Virus record (IMG/VR): IMGVR_UViG_3300027969_003432
Span: 1 to 44,403 of that record
Length of the DNA stretch: 44,403 bases
DNA from: a virus
Strand: one strand, 5' to 3'
A program made the position numbers and the translations under genes. The notes under the pieces are model-generated. The model did not search any database and was not told the origin of the DNA. It worked only from the letters and a program-made list of their open reading frames with translations. The first letter of the stretch is position 1. The number at the start of each line of letters is the position of its first letter. This document shows, in pieces, positions 1 through 8,591 of the stretch.

Positions 1-2
1 TA

Positions 3-1601
3 ATTGGTGGTAAGACCAGACTAGGAACCGCAAATTACATCAAAGGAATTCCTGCTAAAGTATGGATGATTGACGGTGACCAAGATGTGACGAAAGGTTT
101 AAAAGAAGCATCCGGATATATTCCTACCGCAGCAGAAGCACACGATCCACGCTTTGAAATGGCACTTACCGCTGATGTCAGACCAGGCGCATTAGGCAAG
201 GCTGCTAACAGTTTCTTGCTAAACACAGACAGTCAAGGTCATCCACAAGAACTACGGCCGGACGGATTAGTTAAACGTATGACCGAAGAATTGGCAAGAT
301 TTAAAATTGATGGAAAATTATTAGAAACAATAGATACTGAATTAACAGAAGTAAAAATGAGTCCAGGTAAATTAAGTTCATGGGCAAAAAAAAACGGAGA
401 AGGTATACGTGCTGGATTTGAGGCTGAGTTAATATTTAGAGATGCACATATAAATACAAAAAGTGAAAGTAAGAAAGGTAAATTTAATATACAAATTGCA
501 AAAAAATTAGCAAAAGATTTAAGCAAAACGATTGGAGTCGTTACTAAAGTATACTCTGAGCCGCACGAAGGAGAACGTAATGACACAGACTGGATATTTG
601 AACCTGACAAAAGCCTGAAACTAGATTGGTTAGAGGATGATGATATGCCAGTTGAAATTATTACTCCTCCTATGCCATTATCACATACTTTAGAAATAAT
701 GGATAAATTTTTCTCATGGGCTAAAAAAAATAATGCAAGGGCAAATGAATTGACTGGATTTCATATGAGCGTAAGTTTGCCTGGAATGGAAAATAAAAAT
801 ACAGTGGATTATGTCAAACTAGCATTATTTTTAGGTGATGAATATATTTTACAACAATTTGCAAGAGAAGCAAATAGATATACAGCCTCAGCATTGAGTA
901 AGTTACAACACTATGCTGGTGATCTAGGTAATATGTCAGCACTTGCTATAAAAGCCATGAAAGATTTTAAACAAGGCTTAATTAAAACAGCCGCTGATAT
1001 ATTAAATAGTAATAATGAATATGACAAATATACCAGCATAAATCCTCATGATAATTATATTGAATTTCGTTCAGCTGGTAATCAAGGATATTTTTCTGAT
1101 ATTAAAAAAATTCAAAATACACTAACGCGGTATGCTTATGCTATGAGTATAGCAAATGATCCTAATGCAGGGCAAAAAGAATATATTAAAAAACTTTATA
1201 TGTTATTGACAAGTACAGCTACTGTGCAACAAACAGATCCAAAAACTGGTAAAAAAAATATCATAGCTGAACCAGATATAAGTTCAGATAGCATTGCTTT
1301 GTTTAGTAAATTTGTTGCAGGAGAATTTTCCAAAGAAGAGTTTGCATCATTGTTACGTAAGTTGCATAATAGAACAAAAAGAGGGCAAATGGCTACCTCA
1401 ACTCCCACTAAATCTCAGGAAGAATATAGTAATACAACAACACAGTGGGAAATACGTCTCAGCAGCAACAATAAAGTAATACATAAGTTTGGATTAATTC
1501 CAGGACCTAATAGAGAATCAGTCGCCATTCATGAAGCTGATATATGGGTGGAAGATAATGATATAAATGAACCTGTAGTATTATCTCAGGTGATGAAATA
1601 A
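3..1601 (+). CDS. Amidoligase-fold virion-associated protein (5' partial)
   Basis: The frame is open to the left edge, so the true start lies outside the window; the ATG at 66 is only the first internal Met. Seen: the pattern of the predicted amidoligase family (ATP-grasp/glutamine-synthetase-like, carboxylate-amine ligases). AGFEAELIF around residues 115-125 is the acidic metal-binding strand, then WIFEPDKSL, EIITPPMP, TGFHMSVSLPG and YIEFRSAGN. The first ~90 residues (RPGALGKAANSF region) look like a separate N-terminal module. It is the first of a head-to-tail virion-type block and the next ATG follows 2 bases after its stop. The substrate is unknown; an amide bond on a peptide or cell-wall component is an inference. 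The fold assignment is fairly secure, the role is not. Confidence 0.72.
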   Translation: MGGKTRLGTANYIKGIPAKVWMIDGDQDVTKGLKEASGYIPTAAEAHDPRFEMALTADVRPGALGKAANSFLLNTDSQGHPQELRPDGLVKRMTEELARFKIDGKLLETIDTELTEVKMSPGKLSSWAKKNGEGIRAGFEAELIFRDAHINTKSESKKGKFNIQIAKKLAKDLSKTIGVVTKVYSEPHEGERNDTDWIFEPDKSLKLDWLEDDDMPVEIITPPMPLSHTLEIMDKFFSWAKKNNARANELTGFHMSVSLPGMENKNTVDYVKLALFLGDEYILQQFAREANRYTASALSKLQHYAGDLGNMSALAIKAMKDFKQGLIKTAADILNSNNEYDKYTSINPHDNYIEFRSAGNQGYFSDIKKIQNTLTRYAYAMSIANDPNAGQKEYIKKLYMLLTSTATVQQTDPKTGKKNIIAEPDISSDSIALFSKFVAGEFSKEEFASLLRKLHNRTKRGQMATSTPTKSQEEYSNTTTQWEIRLSSNNKVIHKFGLIPGPNRESVAIHEADIWVEDNDINEPVVLSQVMK

Positions 1602-1603
1602 TT

Positions 1604-2692
1604 ATGAGACTTAGTGAATTTACTCAACCAAAATTGCAATTCAGTCGTGATAAGCTAGATAGTCTATTAAATGATCTATGCGAAAAAGTAATCAAGGGGC
1701 AAGAAGAAGCACCTGACTTTTACGGCATGGTAGCGGCTGCTGTTATTGACCCCACTGGCAGATTAGCCACAGGCGTAAACTATCTGTACGGCAATGAGCG
1801 TATACATGCCGAAAGAGTCGCCATAGACAACTATGAAAAAAAATATGGCGAATTACCACCTAACTGTATTGTAGTTACTACATTAAGTCCGTGCAATCAA
1901 GATACCGGTGACATAAAAGAGGTAACTTGCACAGAAGTGTTGAATAAAAAGAACATCAAAATAGCCTATTGTGGATATCGTGATCCAACTCAACATCGTG
2001 ACGATAATGATTTTAAAATTCTTATTACAAAAAATGAAAAAATAGAGAAAATGTGCAAGGAATTAGCTGATACATTCTTAAAAAATAAACTTGATGAAAA
2101 TACTCAACATCGACATACTGAAGTTTTCAAATATGAGCATAATGGTTGGATAATTTATCAAAATGATCATGCAGCTATTAGAGCAGCAACCAGACAGATA
2201 GGTCCCATAATGCAAAATGGTCTGCTGGAAGCAACCTCTAATATTCATAATCTTGCCAATAAAATTCCGGTTGGTGGAGATTTTTGGGTACAAGACATAA
2301 AAACAAATAGTAGTTTATATTTTAAAAGACTAGATATTCCTTCAGAGCCACAAGCATTGCGCTGGGAAACAGCAGTCAAGGATGTGCCTAGGGCATCAAG
2401 TAAAACTCCTGTGTTCAAAGTAAATGCATATACTAAACCAGAAAGTCCAGAAGATATAGCATTTATGAAAAAACTAAAGTTTGCTGCTCGTTTTACAGGA
2501 GTAGATGCATTGGCTGCTAATCTAACACAACGGGCACAAAAACATAAAAGTGACCCTGACCAAATTATCAGTGATCCAGAGAAACAGGATAGTGATAGAT
2601 ATAATCGTGCATTCAAGCAGACTGCCCAGGTAAAGAAGACTGGTGTGGCAGAAGTAAAGGGCATTGGCATTAACATATATCCCGCAGAATAA
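1604..2692 (+). CDS. Cytidine-deaminase-fold protein with unknown C-terminal domain
   Basis: Seen: zinc-deaminase signature HAE at residues 68-70 (IHAERVAID) and SPC at 95-97 followed by a further Cys at 109, so the usual PCxxC is widened to PC-x11-C. Residues 35-130 form the deaminase core; the remaining ~230 residues (135-362) are not recognised. Family knowledge: HAE/PCxxC enzymes deaminate cytosine, dCMP or related bases and nucleotides using zinc. The N-terminus MRLSEFTQ resembles the T4 capsid-targeting peptide and the starts of two other proteins here. Context is a virion-type operon, 2 bases after the amidoligase stop, rather than nucleotide metabolism, so an injected base-modifying enzyme or toxin is an alternative to a metabolic dCMP deaminase (inference). 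Confidence 0.7.
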   Translation: MRLSEFTQPKLQFSRDKLDSLLNDLCEKVIKGQEEAPDFYGMVAAAVIDPTGRLATGVNYLYGNERIHAERVAIDNYEKKYGELPPNCIVVTTLSPCNQDTGDIKEVTCTEVLNKKNIKIAYCGYRDPTQHRDDNDFKILITKNEKIEKMCKELADTFLKNKLDENTQHRHTEVFKYEHNGWIIYQNDHAAIRAATRQIGPIMQNGLLEATSNIHNLANKIPVGGDFWVQDIKTNSSLYFKRLDIPSEPQALRWETAVKDVPRASSKTPVFKVNAYTKPESPEDIAFMKKLKFAARFTGVDALAANLTQRAQKHKSDPDQIISDPEKQDSDRYNRAFKQTAQVKKTGVAEVKGIGINIYPAE

Positions 2693-2699
2693 CCTTTAA

Positions 2700-2717
2700 T
2701 TAATAATCCACTAAATA
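2700..2717 (+). promoter_or_regulatory. Possible weak late-promoter box before the 94-aa gene
   Basis: ACTAAATA ends 4 bases before the ATG at 2722. It resembles the T4 late box TATAAATA in 6 of 8 positions. Spacing is one base shorter than the better examples in this window, so this is weakly supported. Confidence 0.3.
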
Positions 2718-2721
2718 CAGT

Positions 2722-3006
2722 ATGGCTAAACAATTTGTCCGCATACTGAGTAATATTGATTGTGAATGGGAAGGATTAAGTCCTATTTACCGATTATATG
2801 TCAATGACGAACTGTTTAGTGAAAGAACTTGGATTTGGACTGATAGTACGCTAGAAGAGAATTTACAGATAGAAGCGGAACCTGGTGATTATAAGCTATA
2901 TTATGAGTTATTGTCACCTAATTTAGCCAAATTAAAAGTAGGTAATTTAAGTGTGGAATATGGGCCCGTTGAAATTATAGATAACACGCATTTTAGGATA
3001 GTATAA
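2722..3006 (+). CDS. Small beta-rich protein of unknown function
   Basis: 94 residues, alternating hydrophobic/charged strands (YRLYVNDELF, YKLYYELLS, NLSVEYGPVEI), acidic, with no signal peptide or membrane segment. Not recognised. Its stop overlaps the next start as TAATG, so it is translationally coupled to the following small gene. Position inside the virion-type block suggests a minor structural or decoration protein (inference only). Confidence 0.6.
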   Translation: MAKQFVRILSNIDCEWEGLSPIYRLYVNDELFSERTWIWTDSTLEENLQIEAEPGDYKLYYELLSPNLAKLKVGNLSVEYGPVEIIDNTHFRIV

Positions 3007-3212
3007 TGTCATTGTATAAGCCGGTAAATCTTAAAGAAGAAGCATCATCTGGTTCCACCAGTTCTGGAAGCATTGCCACTGTATCTGCTCCACTTGGTGC
3101 TGTCCAAAAAAGAATTCCTGCAGATAGTTTGTTTTTCACTAAATATACTAATGATGAGAATCCAACGCCTAATACGCCGGATTCTTATAAAACATATAAA
3201 CGGAACAAGTGA
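3006..3212 (+). CDS. Small Ser/Thr/Pro-rich, probably disordered protein
   Basis: 68 residues, low complexity: a Ser/Gly stretch (ASSGSTSSGSIATVS) followed by a Pro/Asn/Lys tail ending YKTYKRNK. NLKEEA near residue 8 fits the T4 prohead-protease pattern (hydrophobic-x-E before A/G). One-base overlaps on both sides (TAATG upstream, TGATG downstream). No fold is recognised; a small head protein or protease substrate is plausible from context. Confidence 0.55.
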   Translation: MSLYKPVNLKEEASSGSTSSGSIATVSAPLGAVQKRIPADSLFFTKYTNDENPTPNTPDSYKTYKRNK

Positions 3213-3652
3213 TGCTATCAGACTTAATGAAAACTTTATTGGCCAGTGACTTTAGCTATTACCTAAAAGCTCATATGTTCCACTGGAATGTGGAAGGAAA
3301 AGACTTTTATCAATATCACAAGTTTCTTCAGAAAGTTTACGAAGATGCATACGAAGCAGTAGATAAAATTGCTGAACAAATCCGTACATTAGGTGAATAT
3401 GCTCCTGGCAGCCTTACCCGTTATAATGAATTAACCCGTATACCGGATCAAACTAAGATACCACGTGCTGAATTGATGCTAAAAGAATTATTGCATGATT
3501 CTCACACTATGATTGAACTTCTTAATGAATGTTTTGCTGCTGCAGAAGAGGAGAACAAGCAAGACATTGCTAATTTTATCGCTGAAAGATTAACTGCCAC
3601 AAACAAGTTTATCTGGATGATATCAAGTTTTTTGAAGGAATCTAGAGCATAA
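3212..3652 (+). CDS. dps: Dps/ferritin-like DNA-protection protein
   Basis: Start chosen at ATG 3212 (TGATG overlap with the previous stop); a GTG lies one codon upstream. 146 residues, close to the usual Dps length. Seen: the Dps ferroxidase signature with H24 in KAHMFHWNVEG, H36 in YQYHKFL, and D51 and E55 in VDKIAEQIRTLGEYAPG. The second acidic ligand expected between H36 and D51 is replaced by Gln. Family knowledge: Dps dodecamers oxidise and store iron and shield DNA from peroxide. It lies in the virion-type block rather than with metabolism, so it could protect phage DNA, act on the host nucleoid, or be packaged; the sequence does not decide. Confidence 0.85.
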   Translation: MLSDLMKTLLASDFSYYLKAHMFHWNVEGKDFYQYHKFLQKVYEDAYEAVDKIAEQIRTLGEYAPGSLTRYNELTRIPDQTKIPRAELMLKELLHDSHTMIELLNECFAAAEEENKQDIANFIAERLTATNKFIWMISSFLKESRA

Positions 3653-4362
3653 TGACAAATGACATGTACAGTATAATCGAAAGGTTAGCTATCCTAGAAG
3701 GGCGTATTGCTCCAAAGGATAGTAAACCTATTACAGAAACTAAGCAAAAGAAACCTGTGCTTTTCAATAATTTAAGAAAAGTTAGTGAAGATGTTACGCC
3801 TATGGTAGGTGGCGTTGAATTTGCCGAAGATACAATGGAAGAAGATGTATTGTCAAAAGTTAAGTCAAGTTTAGCTGACTATCTACACTCTGCTGAAGCT
3901 GATCTTGCACAAGATAAGGATTTACTTGCTAAAAAGAAACAAGACTTAGATCTTAAGAAAAAAGAACTAAGAGATTTGGCATTACAAGCAAAGCCTAAGC
4001 ATCGAAATAAAGAAATGGAAAGTTATGGATTAGACGAAGATCCAACACAAGAACCAGCGTCTGGCGAAGCACCAGCTATGCTAACAGATCCAACATTGCC
4101 AGAAGGCATGAAGTCAGCACCCGTTAAAACAGTGCATGTGCCCGTTGATGAAGAAGTTGGACTTAGCGGTGGCGGCGGTGCTGTTTTGGTTGAAATACAT
4201 GGTGATGAGCGTGTTGGATTTCGTATTCGTCGTGCTGGAAAAGAATTACCTAGACGATTTAAAAGTCTAGCAGAATGTGAAATGGCATTGGAAATGTATA
4301 TGTCTCATCGCAAAGCACAGAAAGTTGCTGATGAATCTGCTGATTATATTGAGGAAGCATAA
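3652..4362 (+). CDS. Virion-type protein with coiled coil, unknown function
   Basis: 236 residues. Seen: an N-terminal segment with AILEGR (possible prohead-protease site), KPITETKQ, a charged coiled coil at about residues 85-115 (KKKQDLDLKKKELRDL), a Pro/Glu linker, a GGGG stretch near 175, and a C-terminal basic domain (FRIRRAGKELPRRF). Coupled TAATG overlaps at both ends. Not recognised by family. The acidic disordered composition and place before the 1244-residue protein suggest a scaffold, internal head or assembly protein. Confidence 0.55.
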   Translation: MTNDMYSIIERLAILEGRIAPKDSKPITETKQKKPVLFNNLRKVSEDVTPMVGGVEFAEDTMEEDVLSKVKSSLADYLHSAEADLAQDKDLLAKKKQDLDLKKKELRDLALQAKPKHRNKEMESYGLDEDPTQEPASGEAPAMLTDPTLPEGMKSAPVKTVHVPVDEEVGLSGGGGAVLVEIHGDERVGFRIRRAGKELPRRFKSLAECEMALEMYMSHRKAQKVADESADYIEEA

Positions 4363-7300
4363 TGAATTTGTTTGATCTATTTGAAAGTAACCGCAAAGAT
4401 GTTGAGGAAGCAAGATTTTCTCACCCATTAGTCAAAAGTAAAGTTAAATTTGAAACTGATAATCCTACTCCTGCTGCAATGTTAGAGTATTTTAAAACAT
4501 CTTTAGTACAAAATGGATTACACTGGCGCAATAAAATGGAACAAACAGGTTTGACTGGTATGAATCCAATAGAATTTGTGGCCCGCCAAAAAGCATGGAG
4601 CCACGGCTATGGCAATATGAGTGACAAATATTGGAATAGAATTAAACCATTATTAAGCGTTGAAAATAATGACGTTGATGAAGGATATAAGGTTGTTCCT
4701 AGCATCAATCGTGAACGTTATACTGACCTAAGTCATGAAGGACTTGAGGGTCCATTTAGGTTAAAATCTGGCAAAGTTGTTTATTATGATCCTAAAGTAG
4801 GTCAATATTACGACCGTGATTCTGATTTCTATATGTCGCATGACGATTACGCAGCACATGAACTTGATGAAAAATCAAACAAGCTAGGCTTTAAATTAAC
4901 TCCTACTTTAGTAAACAGACGGCAAGCACATGCTCTTACAACTGGATTTAAGAAAAGTAAGTTTAACTTTGAAGAATATGAAGCAGAATCACTTGATGAT
5001 GAATTGGCTAATTTCAGAAGTAATAAGTCAGGGGCTGGCCGCGCTCAAAATCCATTTGCTAGTGCTAAACCAGAGCGCACTCGTGAAATTCCACGTAAAC
5101 CTCAGATATCTTCAGCTGAAGAACAACAACGAACTAGTCAGTTAAATCGCTGCAAACAATTACTTGATGTCGTTAATGCTACTAAACGTACAGATGCAAC
5201 ACTATCACGCATAGGCAACTATATAGATAAGATAGATGTTAATCACTTCAATCCAGGTGAATTAGATAACATAGAAAAATATCTATCTAACTACGTGGCA
5301 GGTGCCGTTGCTAAAAAATCACGTAAAGCTAGCAAGCATGGAAAAGTAACAATGATTAATCCAGATGATGTTATGGCAGAAGGAATAGGCCCTGATATGA
5401 ATGATCCATATCAGCAGGGTTGGTATGCAGGATTTAAACAGGTACCAAATCCGTACCAAAGAGGTACACCAGAGTATGATAGATGGGAAGATGGTTATGC
5501 AGATCGTATGGATCAACCTAATTACTATGATGAAGATGTTACTGAAAGAGCAGAGCCAGTAAAATTCTCAGCAAAGTACCCAGGCAAGTCGAAAGGAAAA
5601 GACTATTATGACTATCACGGTGATAATTTTGAGCCAGGTGACCCAGATGACTTAGAGATAGATAGGTACTCAGATGAGCCAGTTCATAATTTTCTTGCCA
5701 GAACTCAAAGAAGCACCCGTGCTCCTAGGTTTGATCAAGATTATAATACAATGCATGAAGGCAAAACTGGACCTGGTTTGTGGGCAAATATACATGCAAA
5801 ACAAAATCGTATTAAGCATGGCAGTGGTGAGCGTATGCGTAAGCCAGGCAGTAAGGGTGCTCCTACCGCAGCTAATCTTAAAGCAGCTAAGACTGAGAGT
5901 ATGACAGAAGGTGGACGTCTTGATATGAGCAGTCCAGAGGAAAAGGCAGCACGTAAAGCATATATCAAAGCCAATGGACATCCTCCGCCATTAACTCCAA
6001 CCAGTGTGGTGGCCAAATATAACCCTGAGAATGATAAAAAAATGAGAGACTATTATCTCAGACGAAAAGGAATTCCACAAGACAAGCTGGATAAAATGAA
6101 AGAAGATGGTGTATCTGAAGCTACAGGCGATCCAAAGTTTGACAAGATGCTTAAGGGTATCACTGGTAAAAAAGTAGTGGCTAAGCAACAAAAAGCTGAT
6201 ACCAAGCAGCAGTCCCGTGATGCGTTTAATAATATGTTTGGTGGTGGAAATCCTGCTGATGCACTCAGTATTAGGAAAAAAGGTGTGTCGGAAGGTGCCA
6301 AAGTTGATCGCATGGTTCAACACATTAAATCTAGCGAAAAAAAAGCTGGTAAATCTTCTAAAGATGCTGAAAACATAGCATGGGCTACAGCTAACAAGCG
6401 TGGCATGCTAGATAATAAAAACAAGAAAAAAAATGTAAAAGAAGATGATATGGCTAGCGCAGCCCATCATTCATCTGGCGCTAAATTTGGAGGATATTAT
6501 AAAGGCACACAAAAAGGTGCTCCACGTCCAGGACAAAGTTTTGGATCTATGGAAGAGTCTATTAGCTTAAACACTACTGTCAAAGCTATTGCCAATGACA
6601 TTGGTGAACCAATCACTAGTCTATATGCCACATTAAAGAAGATGGCTAAAAGTTACTATGACAACAATGGTGATCTAAAGCGTTTTGGTTTAGTAGCAGC
6701 TGGAGTTGGCAGTCGTTGGTTTCAAACTTACTATGTTAATAAAATGCAAACGGACTTGTATGACTTAACTAGACAAAGTCCTGCACATGCCGCTGAATTA
6801 AAACAATTCCTTCGTGGCAAAATGGTAAAAGATAATCTTGTCATGCCTAAGAGTTTTAGTGAAATCAATAAGGATCTTCCTGAAATTCTTGCTAGAATGG
6901 GTACCAAAATGGGCGCAGAAGCACTAGCAAAGAATGCTAAGGCTTGGGTTTATAATAAGCACGATTATGAAGATTTCATTAATAAGTTACTCAACGGCAA
7001 AGGTGACGATGATGATGAAGGCGACGGTTACGGCACTCCTGCTACTGTAGATACTCCTAGCAAAGATGCCTTATTAGGAAAGCAACGAAATCATGCAGAA
7101 GAAATTGTTAATGATGTATTAAGAAAATTACCGTCAAGTGTAGCAGGTGATATTCGTAATGCCATTGCTCGTGCTCCTAACAAATTACAAGCACTACAGC
7201 AAGAGTTACAAAAACGTAAAATTGCTCCACCTATGGAAGAAGGATGGAAAAGTAAATTAGCCGGAGCGGCACTTGCTGGTGCTGCTGCGTTTGGGGGTGG

Positions 7301-8096
7301 CGGAGCTCATGCCAATGACCAAATAGCTAAAGATACTCAGGCAATCACCCAGGCAATTCAGTCCGGCCAAATGAAGCCTAAAGAATATGCACCCGGTGAA
7401 ATTTCCCTTTCTCAAATATATAATCATCCCAAGTGGAGAGAAACAGTACAGGCTATGCTCAAAAAGTATCCTAAAAATCACGAGGAAGACCAAAGGGCGG
7501 CAAATGCCGCCAAAGAGGTTATCAAACAAATGATCCAACAGGGAAATGTACGAGAGGGGATTGCAGGCAATATGAAAGTACGGTCTGATCCATTGACTAA
7601 TTTGAAACAGCACAAAGATATAAAAATGAAAACTCCAGATCCTTTTAAAGGCATGACTAATCACAATAATCTAGCAAGTGCTAAAGCAAGAAATCTAGTT
7701 GCTAAAGGTGCTCAGACAGCAGGCCCAGGCACTGGATCTCACAAAAATAAAGCGTTAGATGTTAAGAAAGGATTAACTCGCAATCTCAAACATAAGGGTA
7801 AATTTGATTTTTCAGAATCATCTAATTTCTTGACCTGGGCAGTTTCATCTGGATATAATGTTATTACTAATCCAGCTGTGTATGAAAATGCAAAGCGAGT
7901 ATACAATCGTCTGTTAACTGAAAGCAAAGGTGACTTAAAGCCTGGACAATATTACATCTGGACCGTTCATTTTGATGATGGTGATACTAGTCGTATTAAG
8001 ATCAAAGATGAAAAATTTGATGTTAAAGCATATTACAAACAGCAAAATAAATCTGTTGTAAATGTCGATTATAATTGGGAACCGCATAATGGATAA
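4362..8096 (+). CDS. Giant low-complexity virion-type protein with repeated protease-like sites
   Basis: 1244 residues, Lys/Gly/Asp-rich and largely disordered. Seen: N-terminus MNLFDLFES then DVEEAR; recurring hydrophobic-x-E-(G/A) tetrads at irregular spacing (VDEG, MAEG, MHEG, MTEG, VSEA, VSEG, MEEG, VREG); a Tyr-rich segment around 345-385 (QQGWYAGF, DRWEDGYADRMDQPNY) resembling ribosome-modulation-factor-like motifs; KAGKSSKDAENIAWATANKR near 660; a small hydrophobic Ala/Gly patch near residue 970; and a folded C-terminal domain (YYIWTVHFDDGDTSRIKI). T4 prohead protease cuts after (I/L)-x-E, so the protein may be a precursor cut into many peptides inside the head (inference). No known family is recognised for the whole length. 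Confidence 0.6.
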   Translation: MNLFDLFESNRKDVEEARFSHPLVKSKVKFETDNPTPAAMLEYFKTSLVQNGLHWRNKMEQTGLTGMNPIEFVARQKAWSHGYGNMSDKYWNRIKPLLSVENNDVDEGYKVVPSINRERYTDLSHEGLEGPFRLKSGKVVYYDPKVGQYYDRDSDFYMSHDDYAAHELDEKSNKLGFKLTPTLVNRRQAHALTTGFKKSKFNFEEYEAESLDDELANFRSNKSGAGRAQNPFASAKPERTREIPRKPQISSAEEQQRTSQLNRCKQLLDVVNATKRTDATLSRIGNYIDKIDVNHFNPGELDNIEKYLSNYVAGAVAKKSRKASKHGKVTMINPDDVMAEGIGPDMNDPYQQGWYAGFKQVPNPYQRGTPEYDRWEDGYADRMDQPNYYDEDVTERAEPVKFSAKYPGKSKGKDYYDYHGDNFEPGDPDDLEIDRYSDEPVHNFLARTQRSTRAPRFDQDYNTMHEGKTGPGLWANIHAKQNRIKHGSGERMRKPGSKGAPTAANLKAAKTESMTEGGRLDMSSPEEKAARKAYIKANGHPPPLTPTSVVAKYNPENDKKMRDYYLRRKGIPQDKLDKMKEDGVSEATGDPKFDKMLKGITGKKVVAKQQKADTKQQSRDAFNNMFGGGNPADALSIRKKGVSEGAKVDRMVQHIKSSEKKAGKSSKDAENIAWATANKRGMLDNKNKKKNVKEDDMASAAHHSSGAKFGGYYKGTQKGAPRPGQSFGSMEESISLNTTVKAIANDIGEPITSLYATLKKMAKSYYDNNGDLKRFGLVAAGVGSRWFQTYYVNKMQTDLYDLTRQSPAHAAELKQFLRGKMVKDNLVMPKSFSEINKDLPEILARMGTKMGAEALAKNAKAWVYNKHDYEDFINKLLNGKGDDDDEGDGYGTPATVDTPSKDALLGKQRNHAEEIVNDVLRKLPSSVAGDIRNAIARAPNKLQALQQELQKRKIAPPMEEGWKSKLAGAALAGAAAFGGGGAHANDQIAKDTQAITQAIQSGQMKPKEYAPGEISLSQIYNHPKWRETVQAMLKKYPKNHEEDQRAANAAKEVIKQMIQQGNVREGIAGNMKVRSDPLTNLKQHKDIKMKTPDPFKGMTNHNNLASAKARNLVAKGAQTAGPGTGSHKNKALDVKKGLTRNLKHKGKFDFSESSNFLTWAVSSGYNVITNPAVYENAKRVYNRLLTESKGDLKPGQYYIWTVHFDDGDTSRIKIKDEKFDVKAYYKQQNKSVVNVDYNWEPHNG

Positions 8097-8169
8097 TTAC
8101 CCAGTATATCCTGAGCAAGAAGAGGGTGATGATAGTGATTACAAACGTAATCCCTACGCACCCACTTAA
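8089..8169 (+). CDS. 26-residue Asp/Pro/Tyr-rich mini-protein
   Basis: Short frame overlapping the end of the giant gene by 8 bases (ATG at 8089, stop 8167-8169), encoding MDNYPVYPEQ... ending RNPYAPT. The composition (acidic, Pro/Tyr, basic-Pro tail) recalls the 68-aa protein at 3006. The overlap and composition argue for a real coupled gene, but the length makes this tentative. Confidence 0.35.
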   Translation: MDNYPVYPEQEEGDDSDYKRNPYAPT

Positions 8170-8268
8170 AGAACCCTGCCTTAGGGACGTTTGATGCTGC
8201 GGTAAAGGCGTCCGCGCAATTGAACTGCTCCGCGTAGTGAGCTGAGGGATAAAGTAACCCTCACTTCA
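8170..8268 (+). other. Structured intergenic segment with weak terminator-like hairpins
   Basis: The 161-base gap between the virion block and dsbA contains several pairings: CCCT/AGGG at 8176-8188, GGACG/CGTCC around 8187-8211, and TGAGGG (8243-8248) with CCCTCA (8258-8263). No U-run follows the last hairpin, so it is a poor intrinsic terminator. It may be a 3' end or processing structure, or a small RNA. Confidence 0.35.
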
Positions 8269-8278
8269 CCATTTTCTA

Positions 8279-8306
8279 TTGTATAAAGTAATAATTAGTT
8301 TATAAT
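8279..8306 (+). promoter_or_regulatory. Putative promoter upstream of dsbA
   Basis: Perfect -10 TATAAT at 8301-8306; the only -35 candidate is TTGTAT at 8279-8284 (16-bp spacer), which is weak. A strong Shine-Dalgarno AGGAG follows at about 8320. Confidence 0.5.
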
Positions 8307-8330
8307 AGTTACTTACAACAGGAGAATTAC

Positions 8331-8591
8331 ATGTCAGATAGAACATTTTCAGGTGAGCAAACCAAAAAGTTAGAAGCCATGATTAACGAAGGTATGCAAG
8401 TTATGATGGAAATTGAAACACTTACTGGTGGATTAAACGACACTATTAAGGCTGTGGCAGAAGAGCTTGATATCAAACCAGGCATTCTTAAAAAAGCAAT
8501 TCGCTTAGCACACAAAGCTGAATTTGGCAAAGAACAGCAGGATCATAGTTTGTTAGAAACTATCTTAACACAAACAGGAAAAACTCTGTAA
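8331..8591 (+). CDS. dsbA: DsbA-like double-stranded DNA-binding protein
   Basis: 86 residues, almost all alpha-helical. Seen: LNDTIKAVAEELDIKPGILK followed by KAIRLAHKAEFGK, which aligns in pattern with T4 DsbA, an 89-residue dsDNA-binding protein that binds near late promoters. Strong SD AGGAGAATTAC before the ATG. The polymerase GTG start follows the TAA directly, so the two are coupled. Known role in T4: stimulates late transcription. The T4-like late boxes found elsewhere in this window make that role coherent. The match is by pattern and context only. Confidence 0.7.
   Translation: MSDRTFSGEQTKKLEAMINEGMQVMMEIETLTGGLNDTIKAVAEELDIKPGILKKAIRLAHKAEFGKEQQDHSLLETILTQTGKTL

Noticed and set aside
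239-610. Minus-strand 123-aa frame
   Set aside because: Lies wholly inside the amidoligase-like coding region, with no start signal; it mirrors that gene.
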